Source of the DNA: Bacillota bacterium
GTDB taxonomy: Bacteria > Bacillota > Clostridia > Clostridiales > Caloramatoraceae
Direction of reading: 5' to 3'
DNA length: 44,757 bases
NCBI GenBank assembly: GCA_023415335.1
Contig: JAEZLD010000187.1
Location: forward strand, 1 to 44,757
Position 1 is the stretch's first letter, and every line of letters starts with the position of its first letter. The translations under genes and the position numbers were made by a program. Positions 25,557 through 32,960 of the stretch are shown here, piece by piece. Under the pieces are notes generated by a model. That model saw only the letters and a list, made by a program, of their open reading frames with translations. It ran no database searches and was not told the DNA's origin.

Positions 25557-26033
25557 TTATGCCTCCGTAGCCTTAGACTGACCATCTGCTGTGGTCTCTG
25601 GCTTTGATGCAGGTACTGTTTCAGCTTTAGCTGCAGTAGCTACTGGCTTTGGTACTGGCTTTACGGGAGGCTTCTTTGTAAATGTTCCCCTTACCTTCAA
25701 ATCCTCCTCATCGGTTACTACCATTGAGTATTCCTTTGACATCTCTATAGCCTTACGTGAACAGAAGTCTGCACACATCTGACAGAAGGTACAGGAGCCC
25801 ATGTTGAACTCGAAGGTTATTTTATCCCCTTCCTCAGTCTTTTCTATTGTTCTTGTAATAGCAGAAGGTGAACATACCCTGATACACATTCCACAGTTCA
25901 CACACTTATCAGCATGATATATTATTTTTCCTCTATAGCCGTCTGGAGCCTCCTTCTTTTCATAAGGATATCTCTCGGTACTTGGCTTTTTAAAAAGCTG
26001 GGAAACAGCTATCTTTATAAAGGGAAATTTCAT
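25557..26033 (-). CDS. mbhN: Mbh-type hydrogenase 2x[4Fe-4S] ferredoxin subunit (NuoI/MbhN-like)
   Basis: This subunit relays electrons from reduced ferredoxin towards the small subunit. The 158-residue protein holds two complete CxxCxxCxxxC sites, C44/C47/C50/C54 and C81/C84/C87/C91. The body (residues 1-118) is typical for NuoI-like subunits. An unusual Lys/Pro/Ala/Thr-rich tail follows (119-158), likely disordered. The ATG overlaps the stop of the NuoB-like gene (TAATG) and has GGGGGAAT upstream. It is the last gene of the operon, followed by a strong terminator. Confidence 0.93.
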   Translation of the reverse strand: MKFPFIKIAVSQLFKKPSTERYPYEKKEAPDGYRGKIIYHADKCVNCGMCIRVCSPSAITRTIEKTEEGDKITFEFNMGSCTFCQMCADFCSRKAIEMSKEYSMVVTDEEDLKVRGTFTKKPPVKPVPKPVATAAKAETVPASKPETTADGQSKATEA

Positions 26034-26473
26034 TACTTATTCCCCCTTTTCTCTTTAAGTATCTTAGCCGCCAGTGCCAGACCATCTATTATTGCTTCCG
26101 GCTTTGGAGGGCAGCCTGCTACGGAAACGTCCACTGTTGTAAACTTGTCTAAAGGGCCTTCAACAGAATAGCTTCCCTTAAATACATTGCAGGATCTTGG
26201 ACAGGAACCCAGGGAAACAACCACCTTGGGCTCTGGGACCTGTGCCAGGGTTCTTATAAGCCTCTCCTTTGACTGGGAGGTTATTGGCCCGGAAACCACA
26301 ACAATATCTGCGTGCCTTGGAGTACCGGCCAGCTTAAAACCCATTCTTTCTGCATCGTACCTTGGTGTAATTACTGAAACCAGTTCAATGTCGCATCCAT
26401 TGCAGGAGCCTGTATTTATATGGTACAGCCAAGGTGATTTTGCTGTACATTCATCAATAAGCTTTTTAAACAT
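26033..26473 (-). CDS. mbhJ: Mbh-type [NiFe] hydrogenase small subunit (NuoB/MbhJ-like)
   Basis: The small subunit carries the proximal [4Fe-4S] cluster beside the NiFe site. The 146-residue protein is of the short group 4 type with a single cluster: C24 and C27 (TGSCNGCDIE), C90 (LGSCPRSC) and C120 (AGCPPKPEA). A longer frame from 26506 overlaps nuoH and has no ribosome site; the ATG at 26473 has GGGGAGG well spaced and lies 13 bases after nuoH, so it is chosen. It is encoded about 6.5 kb away from its partner large subunit but in the same transcription unit. Confidence 0.94.
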   Translation of the reverse strand: MFKKLIDECTAKSPWLYHINTGSCNGCDIELVSVITPRYDAERMGFKLAGTPRHADIVVVSGPITSQSKERLIRTLAQVPEPKVVVSLGSCPRSCNVFKGSYSVEGPLDKFTTVDVSVAGCPPKPEAIIDGLALAAKILKEKRGNK

Positions 26474-26486
26474 ATCTATTCCTCCC

Positions 26487-27458
26487 CTATAGACCGAACC
26501 AGACAAGCACCAGGCTTACTAAAGCCAGACCTGCTACAACTGTCCAATAGAATTTGAATACCTGTTCAACCTTAAGTCTTGCGGTTACCGCCTTTAAGAG
26601 TGATACAGATATTATAGTTACTACTGCACTGACCACTACCAGTATTAACGCATTAAGTGCAACTATTCCAGCACCTGTTCCATCGATGAATATTCCACCT
26701 AAGAAAAGCGTTGTAAACATTGCAGTCATTATGAACATCTTTATAGCATAGTTCAGCTTGAATATGCCCAAGGGTGCTCCACTATACTCAACAAGAGGTC
26801 CTTCGCAAATCTCTGTCTCTGCCTCTGCAATATCAAAAGGCTGGCTTCCAATCTCACACGGTATTACAAGTAGCATAGCAATAGCTGCAGGAATCATACT
26901 CCAGTTCGTAAGCAATGAACCTTTTACAGATTGATATTTTGCTATCTGCGTAAAGGAAAATGATATTGAGCCACTGTCCAGTCCCACCTTTTTCCCTACA
27001 GTTAGTAATATTATTACCAGTGGCAGCTCATATGAGAGCATGGCCACCATTTCTCTTGAAAGACCAACTCCCGCATAGGGTGAGCCTGATGCAGCTCCTC
27101 CCATTATTATGGCAACTCCAGGTATGGTAAGCAGATATATTATAACTACTATATCTGCAACGCTGCTGAAGGCACTGAAACCACTTATGGGCATAAACAG
27201 CATTATGGTTATAAGGCTTACAAGACCTACCACTGGTGCTGCAAGAAATGTCCTTCTGGCAGCTGCTCTTGGAACTATAGTCTCCTTGCCTATAAGCTTG
27301 CAGAAATCATAAAAGGGCTGTAGTATTGGAGGCCCAATCCTTCTCTGCATTCTTGCAACAATCTTCCTGTCTATTCCTGCTAAAAACAGCCCTGCTGAAA
27401 AGCAGAATAAAAAGCCTGGAAATACCAATATATAAAACAGCTTTAATAAAATATCCAT
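26487..27458 (-). CDS. mbhM: Mbh-type hydrogenase membrane anchor (NuoH/MbhM-like)
   Basis: This 323-residue membrane protein, with about eight hydrophobic segments, links the hydrogenase peripheral arm to the ion-pumping membrane arm. Hallmarks are RMQRRIGPPILQPFYDFCKL near residue 37 and the acidic loop PCEIGSQPFDIAEAETEICE followed by GPLVEYSGA near residues 200-228. These are the quinone-chamber and proton-path residues in complex I, and are conserved in Mbh/Ech. The ATG has GGGGGTGG upstream and lies 16 bases after the MrpD-like gene. Confidence 0.94.
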   Translation of the reverse strand: MDILLKLFYILVFPGFLFCFSAGLFLAGIDRKIVARMQRRIGPPILQPFYDFCKLIGKETIVPRAAARRTFLAAPVVGLVSLITIMLFMPISGFSAFSSVADIVVIIYLLTIPGVAIIMGGAASGSPYAGVGLSREMVAMLSYELPLVIILLTVGKKVGLDSGSISFSFTQIAKYQSVKGSLLTNWSMIPAAIAMLLVIPCEIGSQPFDIAEAETEICEGPLVEYSGAPLGIFKLNYAIKMFIMTAMFTTLFLGGIFIDGTGAGIVALNALILVVVSAVVTIISVSLLKAVTARLKVEQVFKFYWTVVAGLALVSLVLVWFGL

Positions 27459-27474
27459 TACTTTCTGCCACCCC

Positions 27475-29397
27475 CTATAAGAATATGAACAGATACACTA
27501 TAACTAGTGCTGTTCCAGAAACTACCCAGAGGGCATAGTCGTTTACAATTCCACTGTGAGCATTGTGCATGAAGCTGAAATAATGTCTAAGGTTATGCTT
27601 CATGCCCCAGAAAAGGTCTGAACCACCCACCTGGGAATACTCATTTGCCTCTCCACTGAAGAAGGTATCATATTTTGGGTCAGTACTTTCAGCCTCACAA
27701 GCTCTTAGCCTGCCCTTTGAACTTGATGTTGAGAATGCTGCTATCATAAATGCAACAAACACAATAATAAATAATATCAGCCATGCTATAGGATTCCAAT
27801 ATCCAGCCTGAGTATAGGTAATAGACTCTGGCACAGGTATGTTGCTTCCCATAAACTTCTCTGCATAGCCCTCGCCCATCATGGTATTTATATATTTACC
27901 TACATTAAGTACTGCATTAGTAGCAGGTGAAATAAGATACCTGGTTACGTACTGTGGAAGCACTCCTGCAACAAGGCAAAGTCCTGCCATAATCCACATA
28001 GGTATTCTCATTGATAATGGCGCCTCCTGGGCTTCCTTGTATTCCTTAGGAAGTTCTCCAAAGAATACTGACTGGGCTACCTTTATAAAGGATGCCAGGG
28101 TCATGACACTAACTATAAGTGCAATTATAGTTACAAACAGGAATCCGATATTTTTAGTTTCCATTGCCTTCTGGAAGGTAGCATGGTATATAAGCCACTT
28201 AGATACGAAGCCATTAAAGGGCGGTATACCACTTATGGAGAAGGCTCCAATAAGGAATATGGCTGCAGTCTGTGGCATCTTTTTAGCAAGTCCTCCAAGC
28301 CTATCTAAATCGGTTGTTCCTACTGAGTAATAAACAGCACCTGCACAAAGGAACAAAAGCCCCTTAAACAGAGTGTGGTTCATGGCATGATATAAGCCTC
28401 CTGTTATTCCAAGAGCCGTTGAGAGTCCAATGGCAGTCATAACATAGCCTATCTGGGATATACTGTGGAATGCCAGAAGCCTCTTGAAATCATGCTGAGA
28501 AAGAGCCATTGTTACTCCTACAAACATGGTTATGGTTCCAATGAACACCAGCAAAAACTGCATGGATGGCAGCTTCATGCTATTGAATATTATATATGTA
28601 AGCCTTATAAGCCCATATACACCTGCCTTGTTCACCATGCCTGAGAAAAGCATAGATACTGAAGCAGGGGCAGCCATGTAAGCATCTGGTGCCGTGGGAT
28701 GAAAGGGCACTATAAAGGACTTAACAGCAAAGCCAGCAAACATAAGTGCAAATGCAAATATAGCTGATGGTGTAAGGTTATTATGAAGCAGAGCCGAAAT
28801 CTGTGCCATGTTCAGTGTATGTACCTGTGAGTACAGTATTATAATACCTGTAAGCACAAGAGAAGAACCTATACACCCAATTACAAGGTATTTGAAGGCA
28901 GCCTCTAATGCCCCCTCAACATAATTTCTGAACGCAGTTAGAGCAACTGCTGCAAATGTCATAATCTCTATCATTACGAACATGTTGAATATATCGCCTG
29001 TAAGTACCAGTCCAAGCACTGAGCCCGAAAGCATCAGATATAGCACATAGTACTTTTCAAGGGTGTCATCCTTGCTCATATACTTAAATGAGTACAAGCC
29101 TGATATGAGCACTGTCAGTGATACTAAAAGAGCAAAGAACAGGCTCAGCTGATCAACCTCCAAGCCTATACCTATAGCATAGCCTGAAACAGGCTTCCAG
29201 TTACCCATCCAGTAGGATATAATGTTTCCATCTATCATTACAGGCTTTATAAGGGACACTATAAATATAAAGGAGGAGAAGGTTGCTGCACATACGATTA
29301 TTGCCCTTGCCACCTTGTTTTTACTTCCAAATAGCACCGTCAGAAAGGCTCCAAGGAAAAGTACTACTACAGCAAGTATTGGAAAATGCTGAATCAT
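27475..29397 (-). CDS. mbhH: MrpD/MbhH-like antiporter subunit with MbhI-like C-terminal extension
   Basis: This 640-residue ion-translocating subunit is homologous to NuoL/M/N and MrpD. The proton-path residues are present: E144 (FVMIEIMTF), K226, K257 (NKAGVYGLIR), H341/K345 (NHTLFKGLLF) and K400. MrpD and MbhH are usually near 500 residues. The extra segment 500-640 has a membrane helix (536-556), a polar part with EVGG-like QVGGSDLFWGMK, then HSGIVNDYALW and a last helix (622-640). This resembles the separate MbhI subunit that forms a lateral helix in Pyrococcus Mbh. The start ATG overlaps the mrpC stop (ATGA). Confidence 0.92.
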   Translation of the reverse strand: MIQHFPILAVVVLFLGAFLTVLFGSKNKVARAIIVCAATFSSFIFIVSLIKPVMIDGNIISYWMGNWKPVSGYAIGIGLEVDQLSLFFALLVSLTVLISGLYSFKYMSKDDTLEKYYVLYLMLSGSVLGLVLTGDIFNMFVMIEIMTFAAVALTAFRNYVEGALEAAFKYLVIGCIGSSLVLTGIIILYSQVHTLNMAQISALLHNNLTPSAIFAFALMFAGFAVKSFIVPFHPTAPDAYMAAPASVSMLFSGMVNKAGVYGLIRLTYIIFNSMKLPSMQFLLVFIGTITMFVGVTMALSQHDFKRLLAFHSISQIGYVMTAIGLSTALGITGGLYHAMNHTLFKGLLFLCAGAVYYSVGTTDLDRLGGLAKKMPQTAAIFLIGAFSISGIPPFNGFVSKWLIYHATFQKAMETKNIGFLFVTIIALIVSVMTLASFIKVAQSVFFGELPKEYKEAQEAPLSMRIPMWIMAGLCLVAGVLPQYVTRYLISPATNAVLNVGKYINTMMGEGYAEKFMGSNIPVPESITYTQAGYWNPIAWLILFIIVFVAFMIAAFSTSSSKGRLRACEAESTDPKYDTFFSGEANEYSQVGGSDLFWGMKHNLRHYFSFMHNAHSGIVNDYALWVVSGTALVIVYLFIFL

Positions 29398-29744
29398 CCT
29401 CTTAACCTCCTTATCTCGTCCGCATTAAGCGTTTTGTATTTCTGTTTTATTTTAATAACAATGGCCAGTGCCATTGCTGTTACACAGGCGCCAATTACAA
29501 TGGATGTAAGAGTAAGTGCCTGTGGTACCGGGTCTACAAAAAAGGATTCATTGGTAAGCTCGCTAATGCCAAATATAGGGGCTGTCCCACCAGGGTTGAA
29601 GCCAATGCTTATAATTAGCAGATTAATTCCATAGTCAACTATTCCCATACCTATAACTATCTTCATTATGTTTTTCTTGGTCACTATAGTATAGAGTCCA
29701 AGCACTATCAATATTATCGAAGCAATATAATTCACAATAATCAA
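29394..29744 (-). CDS. mrpC: MrpC/MbhG-like (NuoK-type) antiporter subunit
   Basis: This 116-residue protein with three membrane helices is homologous to NuoK/MrpC. Family features are the glycine-rich first helix (SIILIVLGLYTIVTKKNIMKIVIGMGI), ALNLLI-like YGINLLIISIG and DPVPQALTLTSIVIGACVTAMALAI. The start is a TTG at 29744 with AGGTGG six bases upstream; a GTG three codons later is too far. It overlaps the next gene by ATGA, so the two are translationally coupled. Confidence 0.93.
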   Translation of the reverse strand: MIIVNYIASIILIVLGLYTIVTKKNIMKIVIGMGIVDYGINLLIISIGFNPGGTAPIFGISELTNESFFVDPVPQALTLTSIVIGACVTAMALAIVIKIKQKYKTLNADEIRRLRG

Positions 29745-29759
29745 TACAGTCCACCTCGC

Positions 29760-30224
29760 TTACTGTTCATCTTCGTCATCGTCGTCAGATGCCAGTAAAC
29801 CCAGCATCATAAGCAGAAGGAATCCTACTCCAGTTAAAACCTTGAAGCCAACGGAATAGTTCATGAACATTATGGTACCTGAGCTAATGAAGTCTCCTAC
29901 ATTTCCCCATTTATATAATATGTTCCTGCAGAAGTTAGCTCCGTAGAATATTCCCACAAAAGCAAAGAACGTGTAACATATTGCTCCAACTGCTTCATTC
30001 TTTCTTATAAATTCCTTATTAAATACCTTGTTAAGTGCTTCAGGTCCATAGGCAAGGTATATGAGAATAACAGCTGCACCTATGAGAACTCCTCCCTGGA
30101 AACCTCCTCCAGGACTTATGTGGCCATGTAGAATAACGTAAAATCCAAAAACCAGGGCTAGAGGAGTAAATACATCAGCACCGGATTTAGCTATTATTTC
30201 CTTAGTCTTAATGTTTTTCTTCAT
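29760..30224 (-). CDS. mrpB: MrpB/MbhF-like antiporter subunit
   Basis: This 154-residue membrane protein of the MnhB family has about four hydrophobic segments and the signature GHISPGGGFQGGVLIGAA near residues 34-52. In Mrp and Mbh complexes it helps form the Na+-translocating module with MrpA C-terminal-like, E, F, G and C subunits. The very acidic C-terminal tail (SDDDDEDEQ) is notable. The ATG lies inside the end of the preceding gene (17-base overlap). Confidence 0.93.
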   Translation of the reverse strand: MKKNIKTKEIIAKSGADVFTPLALVFGFYVILHGHISPGGGFQGGVLIGAAVILIYLAYGPEALNKVFNKEFIRKNEAVGAICYTFFAFVGIFYGANFCRNILYKWGNVGDFISSGTIMFMNYSVGFKVLTGVGFLLLMMLGLLASDDDDEDEQ

Positions 30225-30567
30225 CTTTGCCAGCCCTTCCTTTCTTAGATTTTCTTAATATAGCCATTGAGCCAGAAATTGCTGTGAGCAGAATAAAGGA
30301 TTCTCCCAGGGTATCATAGCCTCTAAAATCGAAAACTATGGCCGTTACAGCGTTGACAGCTCTTGTCTTAGACAATGTTTCCTTAACCATTATACTGGCA
30401 ACCCCGTCTGCATTGTCAGTATTATAATCCTCTGGATTGTTGTAGAGCTCCACAAGGTCGGTTCCTTTTCCATCATAAGTTCTTGGAAGACCTGCCATAT
30501 AGATTACTCCATATATTCCAACCACCAGTATTATTGATAAAGAAAAATAGGTGAAAAACTTCTTCAT
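30208..30567 (-). CDS. mbhE: MbhE-like subunit of hydrogen-evolving membrane-bound hydrogenase
   Basis: This 119-residue protein has an N-terminal membrane helix (6-25), a polar external loop (about 26-70) and a second helix (about 88-104) with a basic tail. The block ETLSKTRAVNAVTAIVFDFRGYDTLGESFILL is characteristic of the MbhE family, equal to the last part of MrpA. In standard Mrp systems this and MbhD belong to one large MrpA; here they are separate, as in archaeal Mbh. Start overlaps the MbhD-like stop (ATGA). Confidence 0.9.
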   Translation of the reverse strand: MKKFFTYFSLSIILVVGIYGVIYMAGLPRTYDGKGTDLVELYNNPEDYNTDNADGVASIMVKETLSKTRAVNAVTAIVFDFRGYDTLGESFILLTAISGSMAILRKSKKGRAGKDEEKH

Positions 30568-30818
30568 TTTTCCTTACCCTCCTTTACCTTTTTAAGCGCC
30601 ACTATAAATATTGCCGGTGAAAGCACAGCACCTACGGATGCCTCAGCAATAGCAACATCAGGAGCATGCAGTAGTATGAATTCTAAGGCTGCAAAGCACC
30701 CTGTGACACCAAGTGCAATGATGGAGGACAGCAGATTTTCAAAATGTACTGCAAGCACTGCAGTTACAATCATGCCAATTATTACTAACGTATTTAAAAT
30801 AAATATTCCGTTACTCAT
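30564..30818 (-). CDS. mbhD: MbhD-like subunit (DUF4040, MrpA C-terminal-like)
   Basis: This 84-residue membrane protein has three hydrophobic segments and the DUF4040 signature ENLLSSIIALGVTGCFAALEFILLHAPDVAIAEASVGA. It corresponds to part of MrpA beyond the NuoL-like portion and contributes to the Na+/H+ module. A longer frame from 30845 begins with GTG; the ATG at 30818 has GGAGG ten bases upstream and overlaps the mrpG stop by eight bases, so it is preferred. No NuoL-like MrpA N-terminal part is encoded, which fits Mbh rather than a free-standing Mrp antiporter. Confidence 0.9.
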   Translation of the reverse strand: MSNGIFILNTLVIIGMIVTAVLAVHFENLLSSIIALGVTGCFAALEFILLHAPDVAIAEASVGAVLSPAIFIVALKKVKEGKEK

Positions 30819-31158
30819 TAGGATTGTCCCTCCCATACTCGTCACAAACCATCTTCTTTTCAGGCCTTACACCATGCTTATACGCAGCCCTGCATATAGC
30901 ATGTCCTCCTATTGGGTTTGTAAGTAATGTAAATACTCCTATGGCAAGAATCTTTACAGCCATAGTAGGGTTCTTTAAAACAAATATGGAATATATCAAT
31001 CCACCAAGCACAATTCCAAGAAGTCCAAAGGTTGCAATGTTAGTGCTTGACTGCATCCTGCAGTAAGCATCAGGCATCCTGAGCATTCCTATAGTACCTG
31101 CCAGGGCGAAGAAGCATCCGCCAATGAGCAATATATCCACAATGATCCTTATTGCCAT
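30811..31158 (-). CDS. mrpG: MrpG/MbhC-like antiporter subunit
   Basis: This 115-residue protein with three membrane helices is of the MnhG/PhaG family: FFALAGTIGMLRMPDAYCRMQSSTNIATFG is the signature block (DxYxRxH/S-type). The C-terminal part GVFTLLTNPIGGHAICRAAY is also typical. The ATG at 31158 begins two bases after the mrpF stop. It is expected to act in the sodium-translocation module with MrpE and MrpF. Confidence 0.93.
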   Translation of the reverse strand: MAIRIIVDILLIGGCFFALAGTIGMLRMPDAYCRMQSSTNIATFGLLGIVLGGLIYSIFVLKNPTMAVKILAIGVFTLLTNPIGGHAICRAAYKHGVRPEKKMVCDEYGRDNPNE

Positions 31159-31160
31159 GC

Positions 31161-31415
31161 TTATAGCCTCCTCTCCAGGTATCTTGAAGTAAGCAGTGTA
31201 TCAAGTATGCCTAGTAGTGCTGATACCATGGCAATGTCAAGATATATGCTTCTATTGGAATAAATAGTGAAAAGTATCAGTGCTCCAGATACAAGTATAT
31301 CAATGGAATCTGCTGTAACAGCTCTATCCACTACGCTTGGACCCTTTAATAGCCTATAGCATAACACCAGTGCCATGGCTATGTATAATATGCCTACAAT
31401 TATTAATTCAATCAT
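31161..31415 (-). CDS. mrpF: MrpF/MbhB-like antiporter subunit
   Basis: This 84-residue protein with three membrane helices is of the MnhF/PhaF family: LCYRLLKGPSVVDRAVTADSIDILVSGALILF includes the conserved GPSxxDRxxAxD aspartate motif, the proposed ion-binding site. The ATG shares a base with the mrpE stop (TAATG), indicating translational coupling. Confidence 0.93.
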   Translation of the reverse strand: MIELIIVGILYIAMALVLCYRLLKGPSVVDRAVTADSIDILVSGALILFTIYSNRSIYLDIAMVSALLGILDTLLTSRYLERRL

Positions 31416-31936
31416 TATTTAAACACCCTCCCTATCCATTTTTCAAGAGTGCCCTTTATTGCTTCTCCCGCTTCTTTTCCGTCCTGAACTGCTACATCTA
31501 TCCAGTGAATATAGTAGTAGTTCTTTCCATCCTCCTCTACTATGTCCATAGTTATGGTACCGGGAGTAAGGGTTATGGAATTAGCAAGCATTGCAAGCCC
31601 GTATTCTGATTTCAAATCAACAGGAACCTTTACAATTCCTGGATTTATAGGCAGCTTTGGATTAAGTGCCCTTTTTGCTACATCAACATTAGCCTTCCAA
31701 AGCTCTTTTACGAATATAACCAGGCAATAGAATATAAGCGTAAAAAACCTTTTGGGATTAAAAAGATAAAATGCGTCTCCATGAATGAAAAACCTTGCCG
31801 AAAAAATGGCAGTCAATAAACTCACCACAGCTCCTGCTATAAGCTCCTGGGCTGTAAACGACCAGGTTAATACTATCCATAAGACATAGCATACAATAAA
31901 GGTTGATATTATGGATGGTAAATTTGCCTTTTTCAA
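31415..31936 (-). CDS. mrpE: MrpE/MbhA-like antiporter subunit
   Basis: This 173-residue protein of the MnhE family has two N-terminal membrane helices (about 10-27 and 30-48), a third near 62-78, and a cytoplasmic domain with the signature ANSITLTPGTITMDI near residues 117-131. The start is a TTG at 31936 with GGGGGTG five bases upstream. It is the first gene of the Mrp module and lies 18 bases after hypB. Confidence 0.93.
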   Translation of the reverse strand: MKKANLPSIISTFIVCYVLWIVLTWSFTAQELIAGAVVSLLTAIFSARFFIHGDAFYLFNPKRFFTLIFYCLVIFVKELWKANVDVAKRALNPKLPINPGIVKVPVDLKSEYGLAMLANSITLTPGTITMDIVEEDGKNYYYIHWIDVAVQDGKEAGEAIKGTLEKWIGRVFK

Positions 31937-31954
31937 ACAGACACCCCCCTTAAA

Positions 31955-32614
31955 TTATTTGTTTATTTTATTGGATATTCTTGAAACCAAATGCTCAATA
32001 AATTCCTCCACTCCAGTCTCATCCTTGGAGGAAACTCTGAAAACATTTATATAAGGATTTGCATCCCTCGCAGTGCTTTCTACCTTCTTATCATCGAAGT
32101 CAAAATACTTAATCATGTCGTATTTGTTCATGACCAGACACTCACTGGTTGAGAACATAAGCGGATATTTTTCCACCTTGTCGTCCCCTTCAGGAACACT
32201 GAGGATAGCTATTCTGAAATCCTCTCCTATGTTAAATTCAGCAGGACATACTAAATTTCCGATGTTTTCAATAAATAACACATCCATGTTATCTAAATCA
32301 AAATACTGAAGCATGTGTTGTATTGACATAGCTTCTATATGACAAGCTCCATCTGTATTAAGCTGTACGACTGGTATGCCTAGCTTGTCTATTTTTTCAG
32401 CATCAATCTTCCCTGCTATATCTCCTTCGATTACACCAACCTTATATCTAGGAGACAGGTTCCTTATCATTTCCATTATCAGGCTTGTTTTTCCCGCTCC
32501 AGGAGAGCCCATTACATTGATCATGCAGACCTTCTTTTCCTTGAGCATTTCCTTAATGTCGTTGCTGCAATCCTCATTCCATTCCATTATCTGTCTTACT
32601 ACTTTTATTTCCAT
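31955..32614 (-). CDS. hypB: Hydrogenase nickel incorporation GTPase HypB
   Basis: HypB is a SIMIBI-class GTPase that with HypA delivers nickel to the hydrogenase large subunit. The 219-residue protein has P-loop GSPGAGKT (36-43), D65 region EGDIAGKID, and the inter-subunit metal site C91-H92 and C123 (LVCPAEFNIGE). There is no histidine-rich nickel-storage stretch and no N-terminal CxxCGC motif, so it is the minimal form. The ATG overlaps the hypA stop (TAATG) after GGAGG. It lies directly between the catalytic and Mrp parts of the operon. Confidence 0.97.
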   Translation of the reverse strand: MEIKVVRQIMEWNEDCSNDIKEMLKEKKVCMINVMGSPGAGKTSLIMEMIRNLSPRYKVGVIEGDIAGKIDAEKIDKLGIPVVQLNTDGACHIEAMSIQHMLQYFDLDNMDVLFIENIGNLVCPAEFNIGEDFRIAILSVPEGDDKVEKYPLMFSTSECLVMNKYDMIKYFDFDDKKVESTARDANPYINVFRVSSKDETGVEEFIEHLVSRISNKINK

Positions 32615-32955
32615 TATTCTACCTCCATGCTATCAACGTAAAACTCCCGTCCTGTGATCATCTTGATGTTAATGCTCCCACATTCAGGGCATTTTATTCT
32701 CGCCCTGTCTGTAATACACTCCTCACCACAGTCCAGGCATTTTATGGTGACAGGCACCCTGTCGATAATAAGCTGTGCTCCTTCAGCCGCAGTATTTCTG
32801 CTTGTAATATTGTAATACTCCTGTATTAGCTGGGGAACTACTCCTGAAAACTCTCCAACCTTAATCCTGATGCTAAGCACCTTGCTTGCCCCATGCTTTT
32901 TTGCCTCATCTATAGCTATTCTAAGTATGCTTTCTGTTATAGCAAGCTCATGCAT
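32614..32955 (-). CDS. hypA: Hydrogenase nickel metallochaperone HypA
   Basis: HypA binds nickel through its N-terminal MHE and passes it to the large subunit with HypB. The 113-residue protein starts with M1-H2-E3 and has the zinc site C73/C76 and C89/C92. Because H2 is essential the start at 32955 is certain. It lies five bases past the large-subunit stop. Ribosome site is weak (AGGT seven bases upstream), consistent with coupling to translation of the large subunit. Confidence 0.97.
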   Translation of the reverse strand: MHELAITESILRIAIDEAKKHGASKVLSIRIKVGEFSGVVPQLIQEYYNITSRNTAAEGAQLIIDRVPVTIKCLDCGEECITDRARIKCPECGSINIKMITGREFYVDSMEVE

Positions 32956-32960
32956 AAATG

